Positions 8,622 to 16,661 of a DNA stretch of 55,143 bases are shown here, piece after piece. Each line of letters starts with the position of its first letter. Within the stretch, counting starts at the first letter, position 1. Location of the stretch: assembly GCF_014697375.1 (NCBI RefSeq), contig NZ_JACJRS010000035.1, positions 1 to 55,143 on the forward strand, written 5' to 3'. Made by a program: the position numbers and the translations under genes. Under the pieces are notes generated by a model. The model searched no databases. It worked only from the letters and a program-made list of their open reading frames with translations, and was not told the DNA's origin. The stretch is from Phormidium sp. FACHB-1136 (lineage in GTDB: Bacteria; Cyanobacteriota; Cyanobacteriia; Phormidesmidales; Phormidesmidaceae).

Positions 8622-9878
8622 CTAGGACAGCAGGACTTTGGATGGTTCTGCCCCATCGGAAATCGGGAATGCTTCGGTTTTCTGCTGGGTCAAGCGAGCG
8701 TATTGCTCCGTCAACCTTGCGGCCTGGGTTGGCCAGCTAAATTGGGTTTCCACCAGGGTGCGACCGTTCTGGCCATCCCTGCCAGCGAGGTCGGGATGGT
8801 GCAAATAGTGCTGAATTGACATCGCCAAGGCGGGGGGATGAGCGGTTGTCACTAGGCCCGTTTGGTGGGTTTGGATCAGGGGTGAAATCGCCACCTCCAG
8901 CGTTGTAATCACGGGCAATCCGGCGGCCATAGCTTCCAGTACGGCAATCCCTAAATTCTCTGAGTAGGAGGGCAGCACAAACAGGTCAGATCCTTGGAGC
9001 AGAAGGTTTTTCCATTCACCGCTGACGAAGCCAATTTGTCGGATTTTCTCGCTCAATCCGGCCATTAGGATGCGCTGGTTAATCGCCGTTTCGTAACTAG
9101 AATCGCCACGGCCCGCAATCACCAGGGTAACGTTTTCCTCAGGCACATTGGCCAGGGCATCGATTAAATGCTCAATCCCTTTTTTGGGGTGCAGCCGTGA
9201 GAGAAACAGCAGAATTTGATGATCGGCGGGAATTTTCAATTCAGCCCGCAATTGTTGACGAGCATGGCTTAAAACGGCGGGCACCTGCACCCCATGAGGC
9301 AGGATGAAGTTAGCGCCATCAAACCCGGCTTCTAGGGCTTCTTGTTGTTCTTGGACGGTGGTGAAATGGAGGGCTTCGCTGGCGGCCAACAATCTGCGAC
9401 CCACGGTGTTGAGGTAGATCTGTTTCTTGGTGCGGCCCTGCTCTAGCGACCAGCGGCACAGCGAACCGATGGGACGCACGACGTAGGGCACGCCCCTCGC
9501 CTTAGCCACGGCCATCGCCATCGTGGTGGGATAGTTAAAAATCGCGTGGATGTGCACCAGGTCAAAGTCTGGGACATGCCGCCACAGCCAGGGGGCCAGG
9601 GCCGGGGCGATGGCAAATTCCCGCAGGGCCGACCGCTGAGACAGCACCCGAGGAAAAATCCAGACGGGAACGGACGGGCCGACCAGTTCAGGAATGGAGC
9701 CGCTGTCGATGCGCTGCCCAAAGGGGGCCGAGAAGGTGGTATCTCCGTGGTCGTTGGTGGTGGCTACGACGGCATCAATGCCCTGCTGGCGTTGGGCTTG
9801 CACCATTTCTAACAGGGCTTGGCTGGGGCCACCCCGAACGGGGGACAGGGAAGGGATGACGTGGAGGATCTTCATCAT
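8622..9878 (-). CDS. Family 4 glycosyltransferase
   Basis: 418 residues, GT-B fold. The N-terminal Rossmann half opens MMKILHVIPSLSPVRGGPSQ with the usual GG loop. The C-terminal half contains HGVQVP, LFLSRLHPKKGIEHLIDAL and the EX7E region SENLGIAVLEAMAAGLPVI, which binds the nucleotide-sugar. A retaining cytoplasmic transferase of the exopolysaccharide pathway; linkage unknown. ATG at 9876-9878, with a second ATG one codon on. The 78 bp before the next gene upstream hold a short G/C-rich inverted repeat (about 9908-9926). Confidence 0.92.
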   Translation of the reverse strand: MMKILHVIPSLSPVRGGPSQALLEMVQAQRQQGIDAVVATTNDHGDTTFSAPFGQRIDSGSIPELVGPSVPVWIFPRVLSQRSALREFAIAPALAPWLWRHVPDFDLVHIHAIFNYPTTMAMAVAKARGVPYVVRPIGSLCRWSLEQGRTKKQIYLNTVGRRLLAASEALHFTTVQEQQEALEAGFDGANFILPHGVQVPAVLSHARQQLRAELKIPADHQILLFLSRLHPKKGIEHLIDALANVPEENVTLVIAGRGDSSYETAINQRILMAGLSEKIRQIGFVSGEWKNLLLQGSDLFVLPSYSENLGIAVLEAMAAGLPVITTLEVAISPLIQTHQTGLVTTAHPPALAMSIQHYLHHPDLAGRDGQNGRTLVETQFSWPTQAARLTEQYARLTQQKTEAFPISDGAEPSKVLLS

Positions 9879-9956
9879 GGATGGGCCTGGATGAGGGGTG
9901 GGCGGGCGGGGAGACCCTGCCCCTACGGGGGGGGTGGGGATCCCGTGGATTTGGTG

Positions 9957-11150
9957 TCATCGCGAAACCAGTAATCTCGCGGGATGCAGGGGTTCTGCGG
10001 ATTGGTCGAGGGGTGGGGCGGCAGGTTGCAACAGTTGGGAGAGATGTCCGGCCAGAATTCGCTGAAAGGTGGGCTGTCCAAAGGATTGGATGACGTTTCG
10101 CCGGAGCATTTGGGGTTCGTACATCAGGGCATTGGGGTAGGTGCCGGACAGAATTTGGGTCAGGGTGGTGGCGATAGCGTCCACGTTGTCTGGATTGACC
10201 AGGGCACCGAGTGCTCCTTGCTTGAGGGCATTCCGGCCACCGTCGAATCCGGCTAGGACGGGTTTGCCGCTGGCCATGGCTTCTAGGTAGACAATGCCGA
10301 AGCCTTCGAGCTTACTGGGCATGGCAAACACATCGCAGAGGGCGTAGTAGTTGGGCAGTTCGTCGTCGGCAATGAACCCGGCCAGGGTGACGCAATCTTG
10401 CAGGTTGCGTTCGGCAATCAGCCGCTCTAGGCGGGGGCGGTCATCGCCTTTGCCGACAATCAGGTAATGCACGTTGGGGAGGGATTTGCGGATGTCAGGC
10501 ATTGCCGCCAAAATTTGGTCGTAGCTGTGGAAGGGTTCGCCTGCCGCCAGTCGGTTAACGGTGAGGATGACGGGCTGATCGGGTTGCAGACCATAGCGCT
10601 GGAGCAGGTACCCCGGTTTGGCCTTAATCTGAAACCGATTGGCATCAAAGGTGTTCGGCAAAATGCCCAGGTTCTGAAGGGCTTGGGACTGGCGGATGCG
10701 GTCGTAGGTGAAACCACTCACCGCCAAAATTCGGTCGGCCCCGGCCATGCCCCGCCGCACCTGGGGTTTCTCCACATCCCAGGCTTCAAACCCGTGGGCG
10801 ATGGCAACGTAGGGAATCCCAACCAGCGTTTTGAGGGCATGGGCCACGGGCGTGAAATTGACGTGGGTGGTGATGATTAGGTCGGGCCGCTCCCACAGAG
10901 CCTCTTGAAACGTCTGGGCGGCAAAGTAGGCCGTCCGTAACCGGGGATGGACTTGCCCTGCCGTGTGAAAGGTGAGCCGGGAGACGCCCTTTCGAGACAA
11001 CCCCATGGGCCGATCATGCATGGTAAACACGCGCAGGGTGGCGTCCGGTAAGACGGCCTTTAACGCCTGGAGCAGAAAGCCTGAGTAGGTTTGAATGCCG
11101 CCTTTGAAGTCAAAGAGGCCAGGGGTCCAGAGGTGGATGGTTTGGGACAT
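9957..11150 (-). CDS. Family 4 glycosyltransferase
   Basis: 397 residues from the ATG at 11148-11150. The open frame continues 277 codons further upstream, but that part is an antiframe shadow of the WecA-like gene and contains no GT sequence. Motifs: TPGLFDFKGGIQTYSGFLL at the N-terminus, ILTVNRLAAGEPFHSYDQIL, and the EX7E segment LEGFGIVYLEAMASGKPVL. GT-B fold, retaining, cytoplasmic. Between its start and the next gene upstream lie tandem GGGTGAA-like units (11153-11180) and a GGGGCGAGG palindrome (11211-11234). Confidence 0.92.
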   Translation of the reverse strand: MSQTIHLWTPGLFDFKGGIQTYSGFLLQALKAVLPDATLRVFTMHDRPMGLSRKGVSRLTFHTAGQVHPRLRTAYFAAQTFQEALWERPDLIITTHVNFTPVAHALKTLVGIPYVAIAHGFEAWDVEKPQVRRGMAGADRILAVSGFTYDRIRQSQALQNLGILPNTFDANRFQIKAKPGYLLQRYGLQPDQPVILTVNRLAAGEPFHSYDQILAAMPDIRKSLPNVHYLIVGKGDDRPRLERLIAERNLQDCVTLAGFIADDELPNYYALCDVFAMPSKLEGFGIVYLEAMASGKPVLAGFDGGRNALKQGALGALVNPDNVDAIATTLTQILSGTYPNALMYEPQMLRRNVIQSFGQPTFQRILAGHLSQLLQPAAPPLDQSAEPLHPARLLVSR

Positions 11151-11275
11151 GGTGAGGGTGAAGGGTGAAGGGTGAAGGGGGGATCCAGAGGAGTCGGGAG
11201 TCGGGAGTCGGTAGGGGCGAGGTCTCCTCGTCCCTTGGTATCGGGGAGAAGCGGGGCGGATGTTGTCAAAATGGT

Positions 11276-12322
11276 TTACGGACTGACCGAAGGGAGACTT
11301 GCAACGGTGATCTCCGGCTGGGGCCAGAGCGAGCGAGTGGTGAGGGTGAAGAGAGCCAAGGTAGCCCCAATGAGCCACCAGCCAGCGTGGGTATGTTGCA
11401 GCGCCATGGCTCCTAGGCCGGATAGCAGGGTGAGGCCGTACACGCACCAGACCACGGTGGATTTTGGCAACTGGGCGTGCATCAGGCGGTGGTGGATGTG
11501 GCGTTGGTCGGGGTGGAAGGGGGATTTGCGGTCGCCCAGTCTGGCCCCAATCACCAGGGTCATATCCAGGACGGGAATCAGGAGGGCCATGAAGGGTAGA
11601 AGGGTGGCGGTGAAGGAGCCATTGGCGGGGAGGCCGATAGTGGCGAGGGCAGCGAGGGCAAACCCTAGGAAGTAGGAGCCGCCATCTCCCATGAAGATGC
11701 GGGCGGGGGCGGCGTTGTACTTCAAAAAGCCCAGGGTGGCACCGCAGAGGCCCAGGGCCATCAGCGCCATGGTGGGATGCAGGGGCCAGATCATGGCGGC
11801 TAAAACGGCGGCAGCGACGGTGGTGGTGCCTGCGGCCAGACCATCCATGCCGTCTAGCCAGTTGATGGCGTTGGCCATGCCAGCCAGCCAGAGGAACGTC
11901 ACCAGCAGGCTCAGCCAGGACGGCAAGGCTGCCGTCAAACCGGGCAGGGGCAGAGCCTCCAGCCGGATCCCCAAACTCCACACCGTTGCCGACAGAATGG
12001 CTTGCATCCCCAACCGCACAAAGGGCGACAGGTTAAACAGGTCATCCAATAAACCCGTGGCAAAAAAGCCCAGACCGCCCAACAACAGACCCAGAAAAAT
12101 AGAGCTGTCTAAGGCATTCAGGCCCAATCTGCCAACCAGTAACCAAGCCAAAAAGGTGCCCGCAAAAATTCCGACCCCACCAATCCGGACGATGGGTTGT
12201 TGATGAATCTTGCGGGCATTGGGCTGATCAACACAACCTAATTTCAGGCCCAGACTTTGGACGATAGGTGTTAGGCTTGCAACCGTTAGGGCCGCAGCCC
12301 CCAGAACTATCAGTGGAAACAT
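11276..12322 (-). CDS. WecA/MraY-family undecaprenyl-phosphate sugar-1-phosphate transferase
   Basis: 348 residues with about ten membrane helices. Family signatures: DQPNARKIHQQPIVRIGGVG near residues 36-55, NAINWLDGMDGLAAG (catalytic Asp cluster), GDGGSYFLGFALA, and RHIHHRLMH near the C-terminus. It moves a sugar-1-phosphate from a UDP-sugar to undecaprenyl phosphate on the inner membrane face, the committing step of repeat-unit assembly. The presence of this gene inside the locus makes it the likely initiating enzyme for the polymer. The sugar (GlcNAc in WecA/TagO enzymes) is inferred, not seen. Confidence 0.93.
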   Translation of the reverse strand: MFPLIVLGAAALTVASLTPIVQSLGLKLGCVDQPNARKIHQQPIVRIGGVGIFAGTFLAWLLVGRLGLNALDSSIFLGLLLGGLGFFATGLLDDLFNLSPFVRLGMQAILSATVWSLGIRLEALPLPGLTAALPSWLSLLVTFLWLAGMANAINWLDGMDGLAAGTTTVAAAVLAAMIWPLHPTMALMALGLCGATLGFLKYNAAPARIFMGDGGSYFLGFALAALATIGLPANGSFTATLLPFMALLIPVLDMTLVIGARLGDRKSPFHPDQRHIHHRLMHAQLPKSTVVWCVYGLTLLSGLGAMALQHTHAGWWLIGATLALFTLTTRSLWPQPEITVASLPSVSP

Positions 12323-12409
12323 AATGTGTGAGAAGAGAGTTGATAGTTCTTAGTTTGGGGGAGGCAAGTTTGCGTTCGGGTTTAGCATCATGTTTGTGGA
12401 TGTATGACT

Positions 12410-13579
12410 TTATGAGGCCGAGAGGGCCGAGAGTAATCCCTCGGTGGCGTAGTGGTAGCTGTAATGGCTAATGTGGTGCTGTCCGGTTTGTCCCCATAAT
12501 TTGAGTTGCCGACCACCCTCGCTAAGGGCAGTCTGTAAACTGCGGCCCAGGGCATCGATATCCCCGGCGGGAAAGATTAAACCCGTCTTTTCGGGTATGA
12601 CGAGATCCGACGCGCAACCCACATGGTCACTCACAATCACGGGCACTCCTAGACAGAGGGCTTCGTTAACGGCTAATCCCCAGGTTTCGCTGGGGCCATA
12701 GCTCGGTAAAACCATCACATCCCCCGCCGCATAGGTGCGGGGCATCGTGCTTTGATTTTGAAAGGGCGCAAAGTAAATATGGGGATGTCTAGACAACTGA
12801 GCCTGTCGTCTGAGGTCATCTTCCAATTCACCCGCACCGACAAAGAGTAGCGATACGTTGGATAACTTTGCCTTGAGAAACGCCTGAAGCAAATCTAGGG
12901 GACGTTTTTTGTTAATAAACTTGCCTGCAAAGAGAATAACTTGGTGATCCAGGGGGATATCCAGATCTTTCTTCCACCGAACAGCTTCTAGGGCGGTTGT
13001 TTTAGCCTGTCCGATAAACCGATCATTGTCGATGGCGTGGGGCGAAAAGAAGAGTCGATTTTCCTCAACACCGTGATATCGAAAATAATCCCGATTCGCC
13101 TTACCCACATAGAGACAGGCATCAAAGCGTCGATAAATCTGGGTAATCCACTGTCGCTTCAAGTTAGCCTTTAGACCGATTTCAGGGATCAGGCGATGGG
13201 AATCTCCCCGAAACAGCAGCGGCGTGTCGTTCCAGGAGGCTAAAAATCTGTACAGGCTGGCGTAGTTGTAGTTCATCATCAACACCGCATCCGGTTGGAA
13301 AGCTTTCACCTGTTGGATGAGGGTTGGATTTTGTAATCCCCAAAAGTGACCTGTCCCCGGTCTTTTACTGACATTGGAAACAAATTCATGATCATAGCCT
13401 TCCAATAAAGGAATATCCCATTGCATACCCCCCTTAAACTGTTGATCAGCCTGATTAGTGACTGTTGGATCTAACAAATAAAACACTCGAAGAATTAAAC
13501 CAGCGTTTGCCTGTAAACAGCGAAACCAGGGGGCATAGTATTGAATTGGATGGGAGGTGATAATAGCAAGACGTTTCAT
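12410..13579 (-). CDS. Family 4 glycosyltransferase
   Basis: 389 residues. The opening MKRLAIITSHPIQYYAPWFR is typical of a GT4 subgroup found in exopolysaccharide loci. The C-terminal domain has VILFAGKFINKKRPLDLLQA, LFVGAGELEDDL and the EX7E region GPSETWGLAVNEALCLGVPV. GT-B fold, cytoplasmic, donor unknown. It starts 6 bp after the stop of the polymerase gene upstream, so the two are cotranslated. The 87 bp between its 3' end and the WecA-like gene have no clear terminator. Confidence 0.9.
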   Translation of the reverse strand: MKRLAIITSHPIQYYAPWFRCLQANAGLILRVFYLLDPTVTNQADQQFKGGMQWDIPLLEGYDHEFVSNVSKRPGTGHFWGLQNPTLIQQVKAFQPDAVLMMNYNYASLYRFLASWNDTPLLFRGDSHRLIPEIGLKANLKRQWITQIYRRFDACLYVGKANRDYFRYHGVEENRLFFSPHAIDNDRFIGQAKTTALEAVRWKKDLDIPLDHQVILFAGKFINKKRPLDLLQAFLKAKLSNVSLLFVGAGELEDDLRRQAQLSRHPHIYFAPFQNQSTMPRTYAAGDVMVLPSYGPSETWGLAVNEALCLGVPVIVSDHVGCASDLVIPEKTGLIFPAGDIDALGRSLQTALSEGGRQLKLWGQTGQHHISHYSYHYATEGLLSALSAS

Positions 13580-13585
13580 GGAAAT

Positions 13586-15124
13586 TTACCGAAATGATTT
13601 GGCGGCCTGATTGTCTTTTGATTTGGGTTGTATTAAATAGGGATAGTAATTTTTAACTGGAGATTTATAGGCTAGGAGGTTATTCGGCTTTCGACCTCGC
13701 GAGTTTGGGCGATAGACTTTCATAAAGGCATACTTAATACCAACGATGGGTACTGAAGATTGGAAAAGCGTGGCGGCATACACACCTGCGGTCCACTCGG
13801 TTGAAGCTAGGGCCAAACTCATCACCAGCACACAGAACATCATCCGAGCGGAGAAGGGTGGAGTGCCGATGGCCGCTAGGGTAATGGTGCCGTAGAATGC
13901 GCCCATAATGCCGCCAATCAGCAGACAGCCAAAATAGCCGAAGTTGGCGTAGGCTTCTGGCAGTAATCCCCAGGCGATGGTGGTTTTCCAGGTTTGCTGG
14001 TAGGTTTGCCGCCGCACATGGACGTTCAGCATGTGGGTACCTTCGTGACTGCGAGGTTTTTGGGGATTCAAAATTCTTGGTACCAACAGTCCGGGAATGA
14101 TGGCATAGGTTTTGCCGCCTAGGTAGGGATAGGGTTCTGGAATCTTTTCCTGCGCCATCATCAGCATGTGGATAACGCTAGATCGTTCCACAAAGGACTC
14201 TTTTTCTTCGACTTTTTCCCACCGTTCAGGAACATGATTTTTGTTTTCTTCGGCATAGCCATGCCACTCGCTAAACCAGGCCGGATACTGCCAAGGCTGC
14301 ACATAGTGAGCCGTTTCACTTTCCCAGTATTTATGGCGCATTTCGTGTTTGCCGTAGTGGAGAGGCAGCAGCAGAAAAAATCCCATCAACAAGCCAATCA
14401 CAGGAAGTCTTTTGCCGCCAATAACATAGGCCATCACCGACAGCAAAAACAGGGTTAGCGCTGTTTTGAGGATCAATCCTGCCGCAGCGGTGGCGATATT
14501 GGCCACCAGGGCCGCAAAGAAAATGTACTGCTTGGTGCGTGGCATGGAATTTTGGCCTGCCCGGTAGGCCAATACAAAGATTCCTAAAAAGCTCAGCCCC
14601 AGAATGATCCCCCGCACGATGGTAAACAGCTTGTCGGGGATGCCGCTCCAGCCGCCGACCACGTACATATTCAAAAAGGCTCCCGCCGCCACCATGGCGA
14701 TGAAAACGTTATCGGCGGTGTCTGTCTTGAGGGCGCGAAAAGGTTTCTTGACGGTTTCTGGGGTGCGCACAATTTGCAGCCAAATGACGGTGCCGCTCAC
14801 TAAGAACAACACCGTTGAGAGAGCCGCCTTGAGATGAGCCTCTGGGCTGTAGGCCCACACGTTGGGGTTTTCGCTCAGCAGGGGCAGGCAAAACGTCCAC
14901 AAATAGGTGAGGGAAAAGAAGGGAAAAACGGGCAACCCCTGCACCTGACCATCGCACCAGAGATAGACCGGGAACATGCAGGCTACCCCAATCGCCAAGG
15001 CCCCAATGGCGGTGGAGGGAGGCACCGCCCGCAGGCTGTCTAGGTTAGCGGACAGCAACGCCACCATCCCGGCCCAGAACAGGAGGGTCATGGTTTGGGT
15101 TTTTTGGGGAGGGGGAAGGGCCAT
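13586..15124 (-). CDS. Wzy-like O-antigen/exopolysaccharide polymerase
   Basis: 512 residues from the ATG at 15122-15124, 10 bp after the preceding stop; a TTG at 15166 would overlap that gene and an ATG at 15091 is also possible. Roughly a dozen membrane helices (for example LFWAGMVALLSANL, AIGALAIGVACMFPVYLW, LTLFLLSVMAYVIGG), with one long hydrophilic stretch near residues 270-350 rich in charged and aromatic residues (YAEENKNHVPERW), as expected for the periplasmic loop of Wzy/O-antigen ligase-like proteins. It would join lipid-linked repeat units in the periplasm. Sequence in this class is poorly conserved, so the assignment depends on topology and neighbours. No Wzx flippase is present in the window. 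Confidence 0.75.
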   Translation of the reverse strand: MALPPPQKTQTMTLLFWAGMVALLSANLDSLRAVPPSTAIGALAIGVACMFPVYLWCDGQVQGLPVFPFFSLTYLWTFCLPLLSENPNVWAYSPEAHLKAALSTVLFLVSGTVIWLQIVRTPETVKKPFRALKTDTADNVFIAMVAAGAFLNMYVVGGWSGIPDKLFTIVRGIILGLSFLGIFVLAYRAGQNSMPRTKQYIFFAALVANIATAAAGLILKTALTLFLLSVMAYVIGGKRLPVIGLLMGFFLLLPLHYGKHEMRHKYWESETAHYVQPWQYPAWFSEWHGYAEENKNHVPERWEKVEEKESFVERSSVIHMLMMAQEKIPEPYPYLGGKTYAIIPGLLVPRILNPQKPRSHEGTHMLNVHVRRQTYQQTWKTTIAWGLLPEAYANFGYFGCLLIGGIMGAFYGTITLAAIGTPPFSARMMFCVLVMSLALASTEWTAGVYAATLFQSSVPIVGIKYAFMKVYRPNSRGRKPNNLLAYKSPVKNYYPYLIQPKSKDNQAAKSFR

Positions 15125-15134
15125 GGTTTGGGCG

Positions 15135-16514
15135 TTAGGGGGATGGAGAGGAAACCGCTTGGTCAAACACTCGGCATAGGGTTTGGGTCATGGTGCGGGC
15201 GGTGTAGGGCGCAAAGGCGTCCCACTGGGTGGGGGGCGGGGTGTGTTTTGGCTGGTCTAGTAAGGTTTTCAGGTGGGGAATCACTTGGGTCGCAAGGTGG
15301 GCTGGGTCGGTGGTTTCGTCAAAGGTGATGGCTTGGCCCGCTTGGGTTTGGTGCAGAATGTCTACGACGGAACTGGCTTGATGAAAAATGGCCAAAATTG
15401 GCTTTTTTGCCAACACGGCTGGGTAGAGCTTGGAGGCTGTGTATTGGGGGTCGGCGGAACCGATTAGGAGGATGACATCGCTGGCGGTGAGCAGCTTTTG
15501 GGCCTCAAAGTAGGGGATGCGTTGGGGATGCTCGGTCACCAGGTCATCGACGCCGCAGGCCGTGGCGATGGGCTGGATAGTTGGGGTGTCGCGTCCGGCG
15601 GGGGCGTAGCTGGTGCCGACGAAGTGAAGGTGGAGACGCTGGGGCAGGTTGGGGTCTTGGCATCGCAGTTGCTTTAGCCCCAAAAACAGGCCGCGCAACG
15701 CCAGGGCCATATCTGGCCCACCCCGACCCACGTACACCCAATGCTGGCGACCATCCTGGGGATCGAAGTGGGTCTGACGGAGGGGTAGGTGGGGCAAGCG
15801 ATCAAAATCTGCCTCTGGGGCACCAAAGGGCAGCACCGTAAGCTGATCGGCCTGAAGCCAGGGATAGTGGCGCTGCAAGGTTTTGGGATAGGCGGGGGAG
15901 ACCGAAATCACCTGGCTGACCTGCTGCATCACCCTGGGTTCCCAAAAGGTGGCGAGGGCCTTATCCAGGGCGTATTTGAGCCGTCCGCCAGGGCGGTGTT
16001 GTCCGGCAGGGGCCGTTTCTACGCGCCAGGGGTCTTGAAAATCCACCACAAAGGGAACGCCAAACCGCCGCCGCCAGTAAGGCCCTAAAATCATCACCGG
16101 AAAGATGGTGGTCGAAAAAAAGACCAAATCAAAGGATTGCTGCCCTAGAAGCTGATTTCCGGCCTGGGCCAGGTAGGGGAGACAACGCCAGCCCACATTC
16201 CCCAGGCCCACCAGCCGAGTTAGCCGCTTCGGCAGGGCATTTACGGTGTGGATCGCCAGGGATTCCGGCAACGCTTGCCACAGCAGATCATCCTGGGGGT
16301 GGGGCACTTCCCCTGGGTGGACGGTGAGGATTTCGGCCTCCCAGCCAAATTCGCTGAGGTAGGGCAAGGCAGTGCGAATGCGCTGGTGATCGGGCGCATT
16401 GATCGGCGGAAAGTGGGGGCTGACGATCAGCACTCGACGGGGCAAGGGCTGGGCATCAGAGGACGCCCGATACGGAGCTGGCGGTTCGGTCTGAGGGGAG
16501 GCGGCAAACGTCAT
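15135..16514 (-). CDS. Glycosyltransferase (GT4-like, GT-B fold)
   Basis: 459 residues. After about 25 variable residues comes RRVLIVSPHFPPINAPDHQR, a typical first beta-alpha unit with the PPxxAPDxxR loop seen in a subgroup of polysaccharide-locus transferases. FGVPFVVDFQDPWR is the conserved acceptor-side DPWR motif of the same subgroup. The C-terminal donor half is more divergent (HWVYVGRGGPDMALALRGLF, ASDVILLIGSADPQYTASKL, YPAVLAKKPILAIF). Cytoplasmic; donor unknown. Lies between the co-polymerase and the polymerase genes. Confidence 0.82.
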   Translation of the reverse strand: MTFAASPQTEPPAPYRASSDAQPLPRRVLIVSPHFPPINAPDHQRIRTALPYLSEFGWEAEILTVHPGEVPHPQDDLLWQALPESLAIHTVNALPKRLTRLVGLGNVGWRCLPYLAQAGNQLLGQQSFDLVFFSTTIFPVMILGPYWRRRFGVPFVVDFQDPWRVETAPAGQHRPGGRLKYALDKALATFWEPRVMQQVSQVISVSPAYPKTLQRHYPWLQADQLTVLPFGAPEADFDRLPHLPLRQTHFDPQDGRQHWVYVGRGGPDMALALRGLFLGLKQLRCQDPNLPQRLHLHFVGTSYAPAGRDTPTIQPIATACGVDDLVTEHPQRIPYFEAQKLLTASDVILLIGSADPQYTASKLYPAVLAKKPILAIFHQASSVVDILHQTQAGQAITFDETTDPAHLATQVIPHLKTLLDQPKHTPPPTQWDAFAPYTARTMTQTLCRVFDQAVSSPSP

Positions 16515-16661
16515 GGGGAGATCCGGTGCGGCATGATTTCCATGGTGCGGGTCGGGTGTTTGCGATCACGTTTGCCCAACCATTTAGGCAAAACGTAGGG
16601 GCGAGGTTTTCTCGCCCATTTCGTGGATACCAGGGGCCAGTCGAACCATACCCGCAGGGGT

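Noticed and set aside
11151-11981. Long open extension (277 codons) upstream of the GT4 gene at 9957-11150
   Set aside because: It is out of frame with, and on the same strand as, the WecA-like gene, is rich in Pro/Arg/His and crosses an intergenic repeat; the GT4 motif set begins at the ATG at 11148-11150.
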